A stretch of DNA of 64,000 nt. Source: Neptunicoccus cionae. GTDB lineage: Bacteria; Pseudomonadota; Alphaproteobacteria; Rhodobacterales; Rhodobacteraceae. This document shows, one piece after another, positions 1-8,867 of this stretch (positions are counted from its first letter, which is position 1; each line of letters begins with the position of its first letter). The notes under the pieces were generated by a model that was not told the DNA's origin, ran no database searches, and was given only the letters and a program-made list of their open reading frames with translations. The translations under genes were made by a program, and so were the position numbers. The stretch lies in the NCBI RefSeq assembly GCF_014643735.1, contig NZ_BMKA01000003.1:124001-188000 (forward strand), in the 5' to 3' direction.

Positions 1-1143
1 ATGATCTATGATATGGCGATCCGGCGCGACCTGATCGCGATTGGTGAAGAAATCAGCGCCAAAGCCACAGAAATCAGCGTTGACGACGAACCAAAAGAGC
101 AGATCGTCGCTGCGGAACAGCGGCTTTATGCGCTTGGCGAACAGGGTAGCGTGGACAGCGGCTTCCAGTCCTTTCTGAAAGCCGTGACCGAAGCGGTCAA
201 TGTGGCCAACACTGCCTATCAGCGGGACGGCGGGCTTGCGGGTATTTCCACCGGGCTGAGGGATATGGATGGCAAGCTAGGCGGCTTGCATAAATCCGAC
301 CTTCTGATCCTTGCCGGACGCCCCTCTATGGGGAAAACCTCGCTGGCGACCAACATCGCCTATAACATCGCCAAAGCCTATAAGAAGGGCATCACACCCG
401 ATGGCAAAGAAGGCGCGATTGAAGGGGGCGTTGTCGGGTTCTATTCGCTTGAGATGTCCGCCGAACAGCTGGCGGCGCGTATTCTGTCCGAAGCATCCGA
501 GGTCGAATCCCACAAGATCCGCGCCGGTGACATGACAGAGGAAGAGTTCCGCCGCTTTGTTGAAGCCGCGAAAAGCCTCGAAAACTGTCCGCTGTTCATC
601 GACGACACCGCCGCCCTGCCGATTTCCCAGCTTGCCGCCCGTGCCCGCCGCTTGAAACGAACCCACGGGCTCGATGTGCTGATCATCGACTATTTGCAGC
701 TTGTCCGCCCCGCCACCGCCAAAGACAGCCGCGTGAACGAGGTATCCGAGATCACCCAAGGCATGAAAGCCATCGCCAAGGAACTGGACATCCCCGTGAT
801 CGCCCTGTCCCAGTTGTCCCGTCAGGTGGAAAGCCGCGACGATAAACGCCCGCAACTTTCAGACCTTCGGGAATCCGGCTCGATCGAGCAGGATGCGGAC
901 TGTGTCATGTTCGTGTACCGCGGCGAATATTATAAGGAACGGGAAAAACCGGCAGAGCATGAGGCCGAGAAAATGATGACTTGGCAGGCCGAAATGGAAG
1001 ACCTGATGGGAAAGGCCGAAGTGATCATCGGCAAGCAGCGTCACGGTCCTATCGGGTCTGTCGATCTGGCATTTGAGGGCCGTTTCACCCGCTTTAGCGA
1101 TCTCGCCAAACCTTGGCAAAGAGACCGCGAAGAAGAATATTAA
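1..1143 (+). CDS. dnaB: Replicative DNA helicase DnaB, C-terminal part (5' end outside window)
   Basis: DnaB is the hexameric 5'-3' helicase that unwinds DNA at the replication fork. The frame is open from base 1, and the 380 visible residues are shorter than the usual 470-500, so the primase-interacting N-terminal domain is mostly cut off by the window edge. The RecA-like motor is complete. Walker A is GRPSMGKT (visible residues 106-113), Walker B is around VLIIDYLQL (226-234), and the ALSQLSR and SGSIEQDAD motifs of the DnaB family follow. The gene ends in TAA at 1141-1143. A 118-bp gap with no obvious terminator separates it from alr. The dnaB-alr order is common in bacteria. Identity is certain; the true start cannot be seen. 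Confidence 0.97.
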   Translation: MIYDMAIRRDLIAIGEEISAKATEISVDDEPKEQIVAAEQRLYALGEQGSVDSGFQSFLKAVTEAVNVANTAYQRDGGLAGISTGLRDMDGKLGGLHKSDLLILAGRPSMGKTSLATNIAYNIAKAYKKGITPDGKEGAIEGGVVGFYSLEMSAEQLAARILSEASEVESHKIRAGDMTEEEFRRFVEAAKSLENCPLFIDDTAALPISQLAARARRLKRTHGLDVLIIDYLQLVRPATAKDSRVNEVSEITQGMKAIAKELDIPVIALSQLSRQVESRDDKRPQLSDLRESGSIEQDADCVMFVYRGEYYKEREKPAEHEAEKMMTWQAEMEDLMGKAEVIIGKQRHGPIGSVDLAFEGRFTRFSDLAKPWQRDREEEY

Positions 1144-1261
1144 GGTTAAATCACAGGCTTGGGGGGGTCCTTTCGTCTGTGTCGCAACCGCACAGGTTTA
1201 AATCCTCTTGACCTCTGCAAGGCTCTGGTGTCCCTACAAATCAAGATAAAAGGAACACGCC

Positions 1262-2299
1262 ATGGCTGTAGCGACACTTACGATTGATCTGAACTCCCTA
1301 GTCGAAAACTGGCGCGCGCTCGACGCTGTGTCGGCAGATGCCGTTGAAACCGCTGCCGTGGTGAAAGCGGACGGTTATGGACTGGACGCGGGACGGGTCG
1401 CAGCTGCACTGGCGAAAGGTGGGGCAAAAACATTCTTTGTTGCCGTAGCCGAAGAAGGCGTCGCCGTCCGCAAGGCTGTTGGTGCGGAGCCAGAAATCTA
1501 TGTCTTTTCAGGCTGTTGCGGTGAAGATGCCGCGCTTCTTAACTCCCACGACCTGATCCCGCTGCTGAACTCTCCTGAACAGGTTTATCAGTTCCTCCCA
1601 AGTGCCAAACCCTTTGGCATCCAACTTGATTCTGGGATGAACCGGCTTGGTATGGAACCCGAAGAATTCGCTGCCCTCAAAGATCAGATCACTGGCGCCG
1701 GCCCCAAACTCGTTATGTCCCATCTGGCCTGTGCTGATGAACCGGAGCACCCCCAAAACAAGGCGCAGCTGGATTGCTTTCGCGCCATGACGGAAGGCTT
1801 GACCGCACGCAAATCGCTCTCCGCGACCGGTGGCACGCTGCTGGGGGCTGATTATCACTTCGATCTGAACCGTCCGGGCGTAGGTCTTTACGGCGGTGCC
1901 CCTTTCGTAGACGCCAAAGCGGTGGTGCGCCTGTCGATCCCCGTGATCCAGACAAGAACAGTGCGGGAAGGCGAAACCGTCGGCTATGGCGCAAACTGGA
2001 CTGCACAGCGCGACAGCAAGGTCGCCACGATTGCATCCGGCTATGCAGACGGCCTGATCCGCGGCATCGGCAACGGCACCCTGAACCTTTACGCCGGTGA
2101 CACCCCTTGCCCGTTGATCGGCCGCGTTTCTATGGACCTCATCACCGTGGATGTAACGGACCTAGATCACGTTCCCGATCACCTTGACCTGCTGAACGAT
2201 ACGCAAACCGTCGATCACCTCGCTGATGCCGCAGGTACCATTGGCTATGAAATCCTCACCTCTCTTGGCGCGCGTTACAATCGCGTCTACAAGGGGTGA
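1262..2299 (+). CDS. alr: Alanine racemase
   Basis: This is a PLP-dependent enzyme that interconverts L- and D-alanine for peptidoglycan synthesis in the cytoplasm. The PLP-binding lysine is K35 in the AVVKADGYG motif. The second catalytic base, a tyrosine, is Y261 in SGYADG. The N-terminal TIM barrel and C-terminal beta domain ([13 protein letters not shown]) are both present. The 345-residue length is normal to slightly short for the family. The ATG at 1262 follows AAGGA with suitable spacing. The gene lies directly downstream of dnaB on the same strand, an arrangement seen in many proteobacteria. Confidence 0.96.
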   Translation: MAVATLTIDLNSLVENWRALDAVSADAVETAAVVKADGYGLDAGRVAAALAKGGAKTFFVAVAEEGVAVRKAVGAEPEIYVFSGCCGEDAALLNSHDLIPLLNSPEQVYQFLPSAKPFGIQLDSGMNRLGMEPEEFAALKDQITGAGPKLVMSHLACADEPEHPQNKAQLDCFRAMTEGLTARKSLSATGGTLLGADYHFDLNRPGVGLYGGAPFVDAKAVVRLSIPVIQTRTVREGETVGYGANWTAQRDSKVATIASGYADGLIRGIGNGTLNLYAGDTPCPLIGRVSMDLITVDVTDLDHVPDHLDLLNDTQTVDHLADAAGTIGYEILTSLGARYNRVYKG

Positions 2300-2374
2300 A
2301 ACAGCATCGCTGACTCGCAAATCCGGCAGGATTTTAAGCCTGAAACCGGTAAGAAGCGTAAAAAAGGGTAGATT

Positions 2375-3169
2375 ATGCAGGCACTTACATTCCTAGACGC
2401 ATTTCTGGGCAGTATCGGGCGTTCCGTGCTGGGCCTTTGCGCTGCAATCGGGCGCATTGCCATGTTTGCCGTTCTGACCATCAGCCACCTGCTGCGCCCG
2501 CCCTTTTATCTGGCGGAATTTGGCCGACAACTGCTGCACATCGGTTACTTCTCTCTGCCTGTTGTGGGTTTGACGGCCCTGTTCACTGGCGGGGCGCTGG
2601 CCTTGCAAATCTATTCCGGCGGTGCGCGTTTCAGCGCCGAGGCTGTGGTCCCGTCCGTGGTGGCCATCGCGATGGTGCGTGAACTCGGCCCTGTGCTTAG
2701 CGGTTTGATGGTTGCGGGTCGGGTCTCTTCCTCTATTGCTGCAGAACTTGGTACCATGCGCGTGACTGAACAGATCGACGCGCTGACAACTCTGTCCACA
2801 AACCCGATGAAATATCTGGTGGTGCCCCGCGTGCTCGCCGCGACCATCGCAATGCCGATCCTTGCCTTTATCGGGGATGTGATTGGCATCATGGGCGGCT
2901 TTTTGGTGGGCACACAACGGCTGGACTTTAACGCCGCCACATACATCAACAACACGTGGAGCTTTCTGGAGTTCGAAGACATTTTCTCGGGCCTAGTCAA
3001 AGCCGCCGCCTTCGGGTTCATCGTCGCGCTGATGGGGTGCTACCACGGCTATAACTCGGGCCGCGGTGCGCAGGGTGTGGGCCGTGCCACAACTAACGCC
3101 GTAGTCAGCGCCAGCGTGCTGATCCTTGCTGCCAACTACCTTCTGACAGAGATATTCTTCACCTCATGA
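2375..3169 (+). CDS. mlaE: MlaE-family lipid ABC transporter permease
   Basis: This is an inner-membrane permease of the MlaE/TrgD4 family, part of transporters that move phospholipids or hydrophobic compounds between the inner and outer membranes. At 264 residues with about five or six hydrophobic segments, it carries the family hallmark region VRELGPVLSGLMVAGRVSSSIAAELGTMRVTEQIDAL, here described rather than aligned, around residues 100-140. Its stop overlaps the start of the ATPase gene by 4 bp (ATGA), so the two are translationally coupled. No MCE-domain (MlaD) or MlaB/MlaC gene follows, so those partners must be encoded elsewhere. The substrate is inferred from the family only. Confidence 0.9.
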   Translation: MQALTFLDAFLGSIGRSVLGLCAAIGRIAMFAVLTISHLLRPPFYLAEFGRQLLHIGYFSLPVVGLTALFTGGALALQIYSGGARFSAEAVVPSVVAIAMVRELGPVLSGLMVAGRVSSSIAAELGTMRVTEQIDALTTLSTNPMKYLVVPRVLAATIAMPILAFIGDVIGIMGGFLVGTQRLDFNAATYINNTWSFLEFEDIFSGLVKAAAFGFIVALMGCYHGYNSGRGAQGVGRATTNAVVSASVLILAANYLLTEIFFTS

Positions 3170-3912
3170 TACAGCTTATCAACGTCAAAAAATCATTTGG
3201 AAACAACCACGTCCTGCGCGGTGTTAACCTTACCATCGAACAGGGCGAAAGCATGGTGATCATTGGCGGATCGGGCACCGGAAAATCGGTTGCGCTGAAA
3301 TCCGTGCTCGGTCTTGTGCAACCGGACAGCGGCCAGATCCTTGTGAACGGGGCTGACACAACCGAAGGCGACCGCGATGCGTTTCTGGCCCAGTTCGGTA
3401 TGTTGTTTCAGGGCGGTGCCCTGTTTGACAGTCTCTCGGTCTGGCAAAATGTGGCTTTCCGTCTGCTGCGCGGCAAAGGCAAACTGTCCAAATCCGACGC
3501 GCGCGACGTGGCCATCGAAAAGCTGCGCCGCGTGGGACTGAAACCCGAAGTTGCAGACCAGTTCCCTGCCGAACTTTCAGGCGGCATGCAAAAACGTGTC
3601 GGCCTCGCCCGCGCCATTGCTGCGGAACCGGACATCATCTTCTTTGACGAACCCACCACCGGACTCGACCCGATCATGTCAGGGGTGATCAACGAACTGA
3701 TCCGCGAAATCGTCGTCGAAATGGGCGCAACCGCCATGACCATCACCCACGATATGTCATCCGTCCGCGCCATTGCCGATAAAGTTGCCATGCTCCACGA
3801 AGGGGTTGTCCAATGGACCGGCCCAGTATCCGAAATGGACAGCAGCGGCGATCCCTACCTTGACCAGTTCATAAACGCCCGCGCCGAAGGCCCGATTGAA
3901 GCCGTGCGCTAA
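3166..3912 (+). CDS. mlaF: MlaF-family ABC transporter ATP-binding protein
   Basis: This is the cytoplasmic ATPase that energises the MlaE-type permease encoded immediately upstream. Walker A is GGSGTGKS (residues 34-41), the signature is LSGGM (147-151), Walker B is IIFFDEP (157-163) and the H-loop histidine is H195. The 'FQGGALFDSL' segment after the Q-loop is typical of the MlaF/Ttg2A branch. The start codon lies inside the mlaE stop (ATGA overlap). No MCE gene follows; the next gene encodes a PqiA-like protein, also associated with envelope lipid systems, which may be meaningful or coincidental. Confidence 0.92.
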   Translation: MIQLINVKKSFGNNHVLRGVNLTIEQGESMVIIGGSGTGKSVALKSVLGLVQPDSGQILVNGADTTEGDRDAFLAQFGMLFQGGALFDSLSVWQNVAFRLLRGKGKLSKSDARDVAIEKLRRVGLKPEVADQFPAELSGGMQKRVGLARAIAAEPDIIFFDEPTTGLDPIMSGVINELIREIVVEMGATAMTITHDMSSVRAIADKVAMLHEGVVQWTGPVSEMDSSGDPYLDQFINARAEGPIEAVR

Positions 3913-3965
3913 TCCGCTTCAATGTTCCCTAAATACTCACCCGTCCCCAGCCGCCAGTGGCACCG

Positions 3966-4409
3966 ATGCTCAAAGCCGCCAACCTCTGCCTTCTAATCCT
4001 CTTCCCCGTCGCATGGTTCGCACCACTGCTGCGGGCGGGATTGCTGCCGTTCTTTGCGCTTGATGAAATCAGCGTGATCTCCGGCCTTCAGGCGTTGTGG
4101 GAGAAGGACGTCTTCCTCGCGCTTCTTGTCACTTTACTCGCACTGGTGGCGCCGCTTGCTAAGGTGATCGGCACAGCACTGATACAGTTCAACCTGATGT
4201 CGCCCCGCCTTAAGCCGGTCCTGACCACCCTTGGCCGCCTTGCGATGGCGGATGTATTTCTCATCGCGATTTACATCGTTGCAGCCAAAGGAATTGGCGT
4301 CGGGCGTCTTGAAACCGGCTGGGGATTATACCTCTTTACTGCCTGCGTGCTCGGCTCTTACGCCATCACCCTTATCGACAAATCGCAGGACCCCGATCAA
4401 AGAGCTTGA
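3966..4409 (+). CDS. PqiA-like (paraquat-inducible protein A) membrane protein
   Basis: This is a small integral membrane protein of about 147 residues with four predicted hydrophobic segments. It resembles a single PqiA domain, including the ALxxKDVFLALLVTLLALVAPLAK stretch (described, not aligned). PqiA proteins in other bacteria work with MCE proteins in envelope lipid transport; the exact role of short single-domain versions is unclear. The ATG at 3966 is preferred over a GTG at 3957; neither has a recognisable Shine-Dalgarno sequence. The gene follows mlaF by about 50 bp on the same strand and precedes radA. Confidence 0.75.
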   Translation: MLKAANLCLLILFPVAWFAPLLRAGLLPFFALDEISVISGLQALWEKDVFLALLVTLLALVAPLAKVIGTALIQFNLMSPRLKPVLTTLGRLAMADVFLIAIYIVAAKGIGVGRLETGWGLYLFTACVLGSYAITLIDKSQDPDQRA

Positions 4410-4440
4410 TCCTTGCACCCCCTTTGGCCTATCTGCGCCC

Positions 4441-5814
4441 ATGGCCAAACAAACTCTCGCTTTTTCCTGCTCTGCCTGCGGTGCCTCCCACAAAAAATGG
4501 GCGGGGCGCTGTGATGCGTGTGGCGAATGGAATTCCATTCAGGAACAAGCTCCGCTGGCCGCTGGTCCCAAAGGCAAAACCATCGGCGCCACCAAGGGCC
4601 GCCGGATCGAATTGTCCGACCTCACTACCAAAGACGCTCCACTTCCCCGCGCGAATTGCGGCATAGAGGAACTGGACCGTGTGCTGGGCGGCGGTTTGGT
4701 CCCTGCCTCGGCTATTCTGGTGGGGGGCGATCCGGGAATCGGGAAATCCACCCTTCTGCTTCAGGCCACGGCGCGGTTCGCCATGACCGGCAAGAAAGCG
4801 ATTTATGTTTCGGGCGAGGAAGCCGCCAGCCAGATCAGAATGCGGGCACAGCGGCTCGGCCTGACCAAGGCTCCGGTGCAGCTTGCGTCCGAAACCAACT
4901 TGCGGGACATCCTGACAACACTGGAGGCGGAGAAGCCCGATCTGGTGGTGATTGATTCGATCCAGACCATGTGGGCGGATCACATCGACAGTGCGCCAGG
5001 GTCTGTGTCACAGGTCCGCGCCGTTGCCCATGAACTGACCACATTTGCCAAAAGCCGCGGTGTGGCGGTGATCCTTGTGGGCCACGTCACCAAAGAGGGC
5101 CAGATCGCTGGTCCGCGTGTGGTGGAACACATGGTGGATACGGTCCTTTATTTTGAGGGCGAACGCGGCCACCAGTTCCGCATCTTGCGCGCTGTAAAGA
5201 ACCGCTTTGGTCCCGCGGATGAGATCGGCGTGTTCCAGATGACCGGTGCGGGGCTGGAAGAAGTCACCAACCCGTCCGCACTGTTCCTGTCGGATCGTGA
5301 AAAACCGGCCCCCGGATCGGTGGTTTTCGCCGGAATTGAGGGCACGCGCCCTTTGCTGGTGGAAATTCAGGCGCTCGTCGCGCAATCCGCGCTCGCCAAT
5401 GCACGTCGCACGGTGGTGGGCTGGGACAGCGGGCGTCTCTCCATGATCCTCGCCGTGCTGGAATCCCGCGCAGGTTTGTCCTTTGCGGGGATGGACGTAT
5501 ATCTCAACGTGGCAGGCGGGATGCGGATTTCCGAACCCGCTGCCGACCTTGCTGTGGCGGCGGCACTGATTTCTGCTCGTCAAGACACCAGCCTTCCGGG
5601 CGATCTGGTGGTTTTCGGAGAAATCAGCCTGTCTGGTGGCTTGCGCCCTATTTCGCAGGCCGAAGCCCGTCTGAAAGAGGCGATGAAACTCGGGTTTAGT
5701 GGCGCGTTTGCGCCATCCCGTATGAAACTTGCCAGCACATCTGGCATGACGTTAAAAAAAGTGAATGATGTGGCTACGTTTATCGCTGATTGTTTTGGCG
5801 ACATAGAGGCCTGA
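4441..5814 (+). CDS. radA: DNA repair protein RadA
   Basis: RadA (Sms) is a RecA-like branch-migration helicase used in recombinational repair. The N-terminal zinc finger is visible as CSAC (residues 10-13) and CDAC (24-27). The RecA-type ATPase has Walker A GGDPGIGKST (95-104), and the RadA-specific KNRFG motif follows in VKNRFGPADEIG. The C-terminal part is the Lon-protease-like domain. The protein is 457 residues, a standard length. The open frame runs upstream to 4231, but homology supports the ATG at 4441, where the zinc finger begins 10 residues in; the upstream extension overlaps the pqiA-like gene. Confidence 0.96.
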   Translation: MAKQTLAFSCSACGASHKKWAGRCDACGEWNSIQEQAPLAAGPKGKTIGATKGRRIELSDLTTKDAPLPRANCGIEELDRVLGGGLVPASAILVGGDPGIGKSTLLLQATARFAMTGKKAIYVSGEEAASQIRMRAQRLGLTKAPVQLASETNLRDILTTLEAEKPDLVVIDSIQTMWADHIDSAPGSVSQVRAVAHELTTFAKSRGVAVILVGHVTKEGQIAGPRVVEHMVDTVLYFEGERGHQFRILRAVKNRFGPADEIGVFQMTGAGLEEVTNPSALFLSDREKPAPGSVVFAGIEGTRPLLVEIQALVAQSALANARRTVVGWDSGRLSMILAVLESRAGLSFAGMDVYLNVAGGMRISEPAADLAVAAALISARQDTSLPGDLVVFGEISLSGGLRPISQAEARLKEAMKLGFSGAFAPSRMKLASTSGMTLKKVNDVATFIADCFGDIEA

Positions 5815-5827
5815 AGAAGAGGATACC

Positions 5828-6451
5828 ATGGAAGGTTTCACACTGGTAGACGGCGGCGTTGCTGTCGTTGTTCTAATTTCGGCCATACTGGCCTACTCGC
5901 GCGGCTTTGTACGCGAAGTCCTGTCTATCGCTGGATGGATCATCGCCGCTGTGGTGGCCTATGTCCTCACACCGCAGGTGGAACCTCTGGTGAAGGAAAT
6001 ACCGGTTGTTTCCGATATTATCGGCGGGTCTTGCGTGTTGTCCCTGATAGTCGCCTTCGCGATTATCTTTGCGGTTGCGTTGATCGTCGTCTCCATCTTC
6101 ACGCCGCTGTTTTCCGGCATGATCCAACAATCGGCCATTGGCGGCGTGGATCAGGGAATCGGGTTCCTGTTTGGCGTGGCACGGGGGCTGTTGTTGGTGC
6201 TGATTGCCTTCATATTATACGACAACATCTTCCCTGCCGGTGATCGTCTGGAGATCGTTGAAAACAGCAAATCCCGCGCGGTTCTGTCTGACAGTCAGGC
6301 CCGACTGGCCGAGATGCTGCCAACCGAAGTGCCGACTTGGCTGCAAGACCGTTACGAGTCCTTTGTTGGCACCTGCGGCGGCGTTTCGGACGGTCCGTCC
6401 GACACGGGCATCACCACGCCACCGGCCACTGACAACAGCTCTGAAACCTAA
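5828..6451 (+). CDS. cvpA: CvpA family protein
   Basis: This inner-membrane protein of 207 residues has four hydrophobic segments in the first 140 residues, with the family motif YSRGFVREVLSIAGWI near the N-terminus. The C-terminal tail is soluble and rich in Ser, Thr and Asp. CvpA was named for colicin V production in Escherichia coli, and its cellular role is still not settled. It sits just upstream of purF, the classical cvpA-purF gene order. Here the two genes are separated by two hairpins, the second a strong terminator, so they are probably not a simple cotranscript. AGAGGA precedes the ATG. Confidence 0.9.
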   Translation: MEGFTLVDGGVAVVVLISAILAYSRGFVREVLSIAGWIIAAVVAYVLTPQVEPLVKEIPVVSDIIGGSCVLSLIVAFAIIFAVALIVVSIFTPLFSGMIQQSAIGGVDQGIGFLFGVARGLLLVLIAFILYDNIFPAGDRLEIVENSKSRAVLSDSQARLAEMLPTEVPTWLQDRYESFVGTCGGVSDGPSDTGITTPPATDNSSET

Positions 6452-6457
6452 GCATTC

Positions 6458-6481
6458 CTTGCAGGGCGTCGGTCCTGCAAG
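6458..6481 (+). other. Short hairpin downstream of cvpA
   Basis: Arms CTTGCAGG and CCTGCAAG (8 bp, perfect) flank an 8-nt loop directly after the cvpA stop. It has no T-run and lies just before the stronger terminator hairpin. It may protect the 3' end or assist termination. Confidence 0.45.
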
Positions 6482-6489
6482 CCAATTTC

Positions 6490-6525
6490 AAAACGCGCGC
6501 CGTGGGTCCACTGGCGCGCGTTTTT
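6490..6525 (+). terminator. Rho-independent terminator after cvpA
   Basis: A 12-bp perfect stem (AAAACGCGCGCC paired with GGCGCGCGTTTT) has an 11-nt loop and is followed by a T-run (TTTTTA). It lies between cvpA and purF, so it should end or attenuate transcripts entering purF from upstream. Confidence 0.85.
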
Positions 6526-6648
6526 ATGTTCGCGTCACGCTGTGCGCTGCGACATTTGGTATGACGTTTTGATGAACACTCTGCCATAGACGTCTGGCAC
6601 CTTGCGGGTTATACCCTGCCTACCTGCTGCCAATCTCGGAATCTCCCC

Positions 6649-8121
6649 ATGCTGAGCCAGACCAAGCCGTTTCTTTCCCATCCATTTGACGACGACAAAC
6701 TGAAAGAGGAGTGTGGCGTATTCGGCGTAATCGGCGTTCAAGACGCTGCCAATTTTGTCGCCCTCGGGCTGCACGCCTTGCAACATCGTGGGCAGGAAGC
6801 CGGAGGCATTGTTGCCTATGACGCGGAACACGGCTTTAACAGCGCGCGGCGCTTTGGCTATGTGCGCGATAACTTCACCAAAGCGTCGCTGATGGAAACC
6901 CTGCCCGGTTCAAATTCCATTGGCCATGTGCGATATTCTACATCCGGTTCCAAAGGCCAGACCGCCATCCGCGATGTGCAGCCCTTCTTCGGAGAGTTCT
7001 CGCTTGGTGGTTGCGCGATTGCCCATAACGGCAACCTGACAAATGCTGAATCCTTGCGCAAGGAACTGATCTCGCGCGGGTCGATCTTTCAGTCTTCGTC
7101 AGACAGCGAATGTATCATCCACCTGATCGCACGGTCCTATCAATCCACCCTGCCTGAACGCCTGAAAGACGCGCTGCGCCGTGTTGAAGGCGCGTTTTCC
7201 GTCATCGCCCAGACCCGCACCAAACTGATCGGTGTGCGCGATGCGCTGGGTGTGCGGCCTTTGGTGCTCGGCAAACTGGCAGACGGTTGGGTTCTGTCAT
7301 CCGAGACCTGTGCCCTTGACATTATCGGCGCGGAATTCATCCGCGAAGTGGAACCGGGCGAGATGATCATCGCTTCGGCCAACGGCATTGAAAGCTCTTA
7401 TCCCTTCGAAAAAGCCAAACCACGCCCCTGTATCTTTGAACATGTCTACTTCTCCCGTCCTGACAGCATCCTCGGCGGCCAATCCGTCTATGAGACCCGC
7501 CGCCGGATCGGTGTGGAACTGGCCAAGGAAGCGCCAGTTGAGGCAGATCTCGTCTGTCCTGTACCGGATTCCGGCACACCTGCCGCTATCGGCTTTTCAC
7601 AGGAAAGCGGCATCCCTTACGCGATGGGTATCATTCGCAACCAGTATATGGGTCGGACCTTTATTGAACCGACAGAGCAGATCCGCAACATGGGTGTGCG
7701 CCTGAAACTGAACGTGAACCGCGCGCTGATCAAAGGCAAGCGGGTCATTCTGGTAGACGACTCTGTTGTGCGGGGCACGACGTCGCGCAAGATCAAGGAA
7801 ATGATTCTGGATGCAGGCGCTGCCGAGGTCCACTTCCGCATTGCGTCCCCCCCCACAGCTTGGCCCTGTTTCTACGGCGTGGATACGCCGCAGCGAGAAA
7901 AACTGCTCGCCGCCACCATGAGCGAGGAAGAAATGCGCCACCATCTGGAAGTGGCCTCGTTGAAGTTTGTCACGCTCGATGGATTGTACCGCGCCTGTGG
8001 TGTTGAAACCGGTCGTGACAAAGCGTCTCCGGCCTATTGTGACGCCTGTTTCAGCGGTGAATATCCTGTGAAACCCGTGGACCAGATTGAAAACGGCTTT
8101 CTGATGAAAGCGGCGGAGTAA
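6649..8121 (+). CDS. purF: Amidophosphoribosyltransferase
   Basis: PurF catalyses the first committed step of purine synthesis, forming phosphoribosylamine from PRPP and glutamine. The N-terminal nucleophile of the glutaminase domain is C22 in ECGVFGVIG, so a 21-residue propeptide must be removed, as in the Bacillus-type enzymes. The phosphoribosyltransferase motif VILVDDSVVRGTTS covers residues 366-379. Cysteines in PCIF, PCFYG and the C-terminal CDAC fit the [4Fe-4S]-cluster type of PurF. At 490 residues the length is normal. It starts about 125 bp after a strong terminator and so probably has its own promoter, which I could not pinpoint. Confidence 0.96.
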   Translation: MLSQTKPFLSHPFDDDKLKEECGVFGVIGVQDAANFVALGLHALQHRGQEAGGIVAYDAEHGFNSARRFGYVRDNFTKASLMETLPGSNSIGHVRYSTSGSKGQTAIRDVQPFFGEFSLGGCAIAHNGNLTNAESLRKELISRGSIFQSSSDSECIIHLIARSYQSTLPERLKDALRRVEGAFSVIAQTRTKLIGVRDALGVRPLVLGKLADGWVLSSETCALDIIGAEFIREVEPGEMIIASANGIESSYPFEKAKPRPCIFEHVYFSRPDSILGGQSVYETRRRIGVELAKEAPVEADLVCPVPDSGTPAAIGFSQESGIPYAMGIIRNQYMGRTFIEPTEQIRNMGVRLKLNVNRALIKGKRVILVDDSVVRGTTSRKIKEMILDAGAAEVHFRIASPPTAWPCFYGVDTPQREKLLAATMSEEEMRHHLEVASLKFVTLDGLYRACGVETGRDKASPAYCDACFSGEYPVKPVDQIENGFLMKAAE

Positions 8122-8124
8122 GAC

Positions 8125-8769
8125 GTGACCCAACCTATTTCTCTCGTTACCGGCGCATCGCGCGGGCTGGGCGCTGCTACGGCAGAAGCTTTGGCCGCAA
8201 AGGGCCACCATGTAATCGCGCTTGCCCGTACAACCGGCGCTTTGGAAGAACTGGATGACCGAATCCAAGCCAAAGGCGGCACCACCACGCTGGTTCCGCT
8301 GGATGTGAAAGACGAAGAGGCAGTCAAACGCCTGTGCATCTCTATTTACGAGCGTTGGGGCGGGCTGGATCTGTGGGTGCATTGTATCAACCACGCACCA
8401 CCCCTGTCGCCCGCAAATCATGCGGCACAGAAAGACTGGGACAACACGTTCAACACCAACGTGCGCATGGCGCAGCAGTTGATTGTGAACATCGACCCAT
8501 TGCTGGAAGCTCGCAAAGGCACCGCTGTACACTGCCACGACCCCCGCGCCGGAGAGAAATTCTTCGCGGCTTATGGCGCCTCTAAGGCGGCACAGAAGGC
8601 CCTGTTTGACAGTTGGGCGGCCGAAGGTGCGGGACGCGGACGCAAGGTTGTCAGCTTTGAACCGGCCCCGATGCCAACCGCCACACGGGCGCGGTTCTAC
8701 CCGGGTGAAGACCGCGGCGCACTGACATCCTGTGCGACGGAAGCCGCACGCCTCGTCGCGCTGCTCTGA
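8125..8769 (+). CDS. SDR family NAD(P)-dependent oxidoreductase (atypical active site)
   Basis: This is a short-chain dehydrogenase/reductase of 214 residues with the cofactor motif TGASRGLG (residues 9-16) and the catalytic YxxxK pair Y150/K154. The serine normally found 12-13 residues before the tyrosine is absent: the segment reads H136-C137-H138. The NNAG structural motif is also changed (around CINHAP). The enzyme may therefore use a different proton relay or be catalytically weak. It starts with GTG only 3 bp after the purF stop and is almost certainly cotranscribed with purF. The substrate is unknown. Confidence 0.82.
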   Translation: MTQPISLVTGASRGLGAATAEALAAKGHHVIALARTTGALEELDDRIQAKGGTTTLVPLDVKDEEAVKRLCISIYERWGGLDLWVHCINHAPPLSPANHAAQKDWDNTFNTNVRMAQQLIVNIDPLLEARKGTAVHCHDPRAGEKFFAAYGASKAAQKALFDSWAAEGAGRGRKVVSFEPAPMPTATRARFYPGEDRGALTSCATEAARLVALL

Positions 8770-8867
8770 ACCCCATCGCCTGATCTGACAGACCTCAAGG
8801 TCGGGGTGCAATCCCCCTTCCCTTTTGCGATCGTTTCCAGCAGACTGCCCGAAAACAGTCCGCAGGC

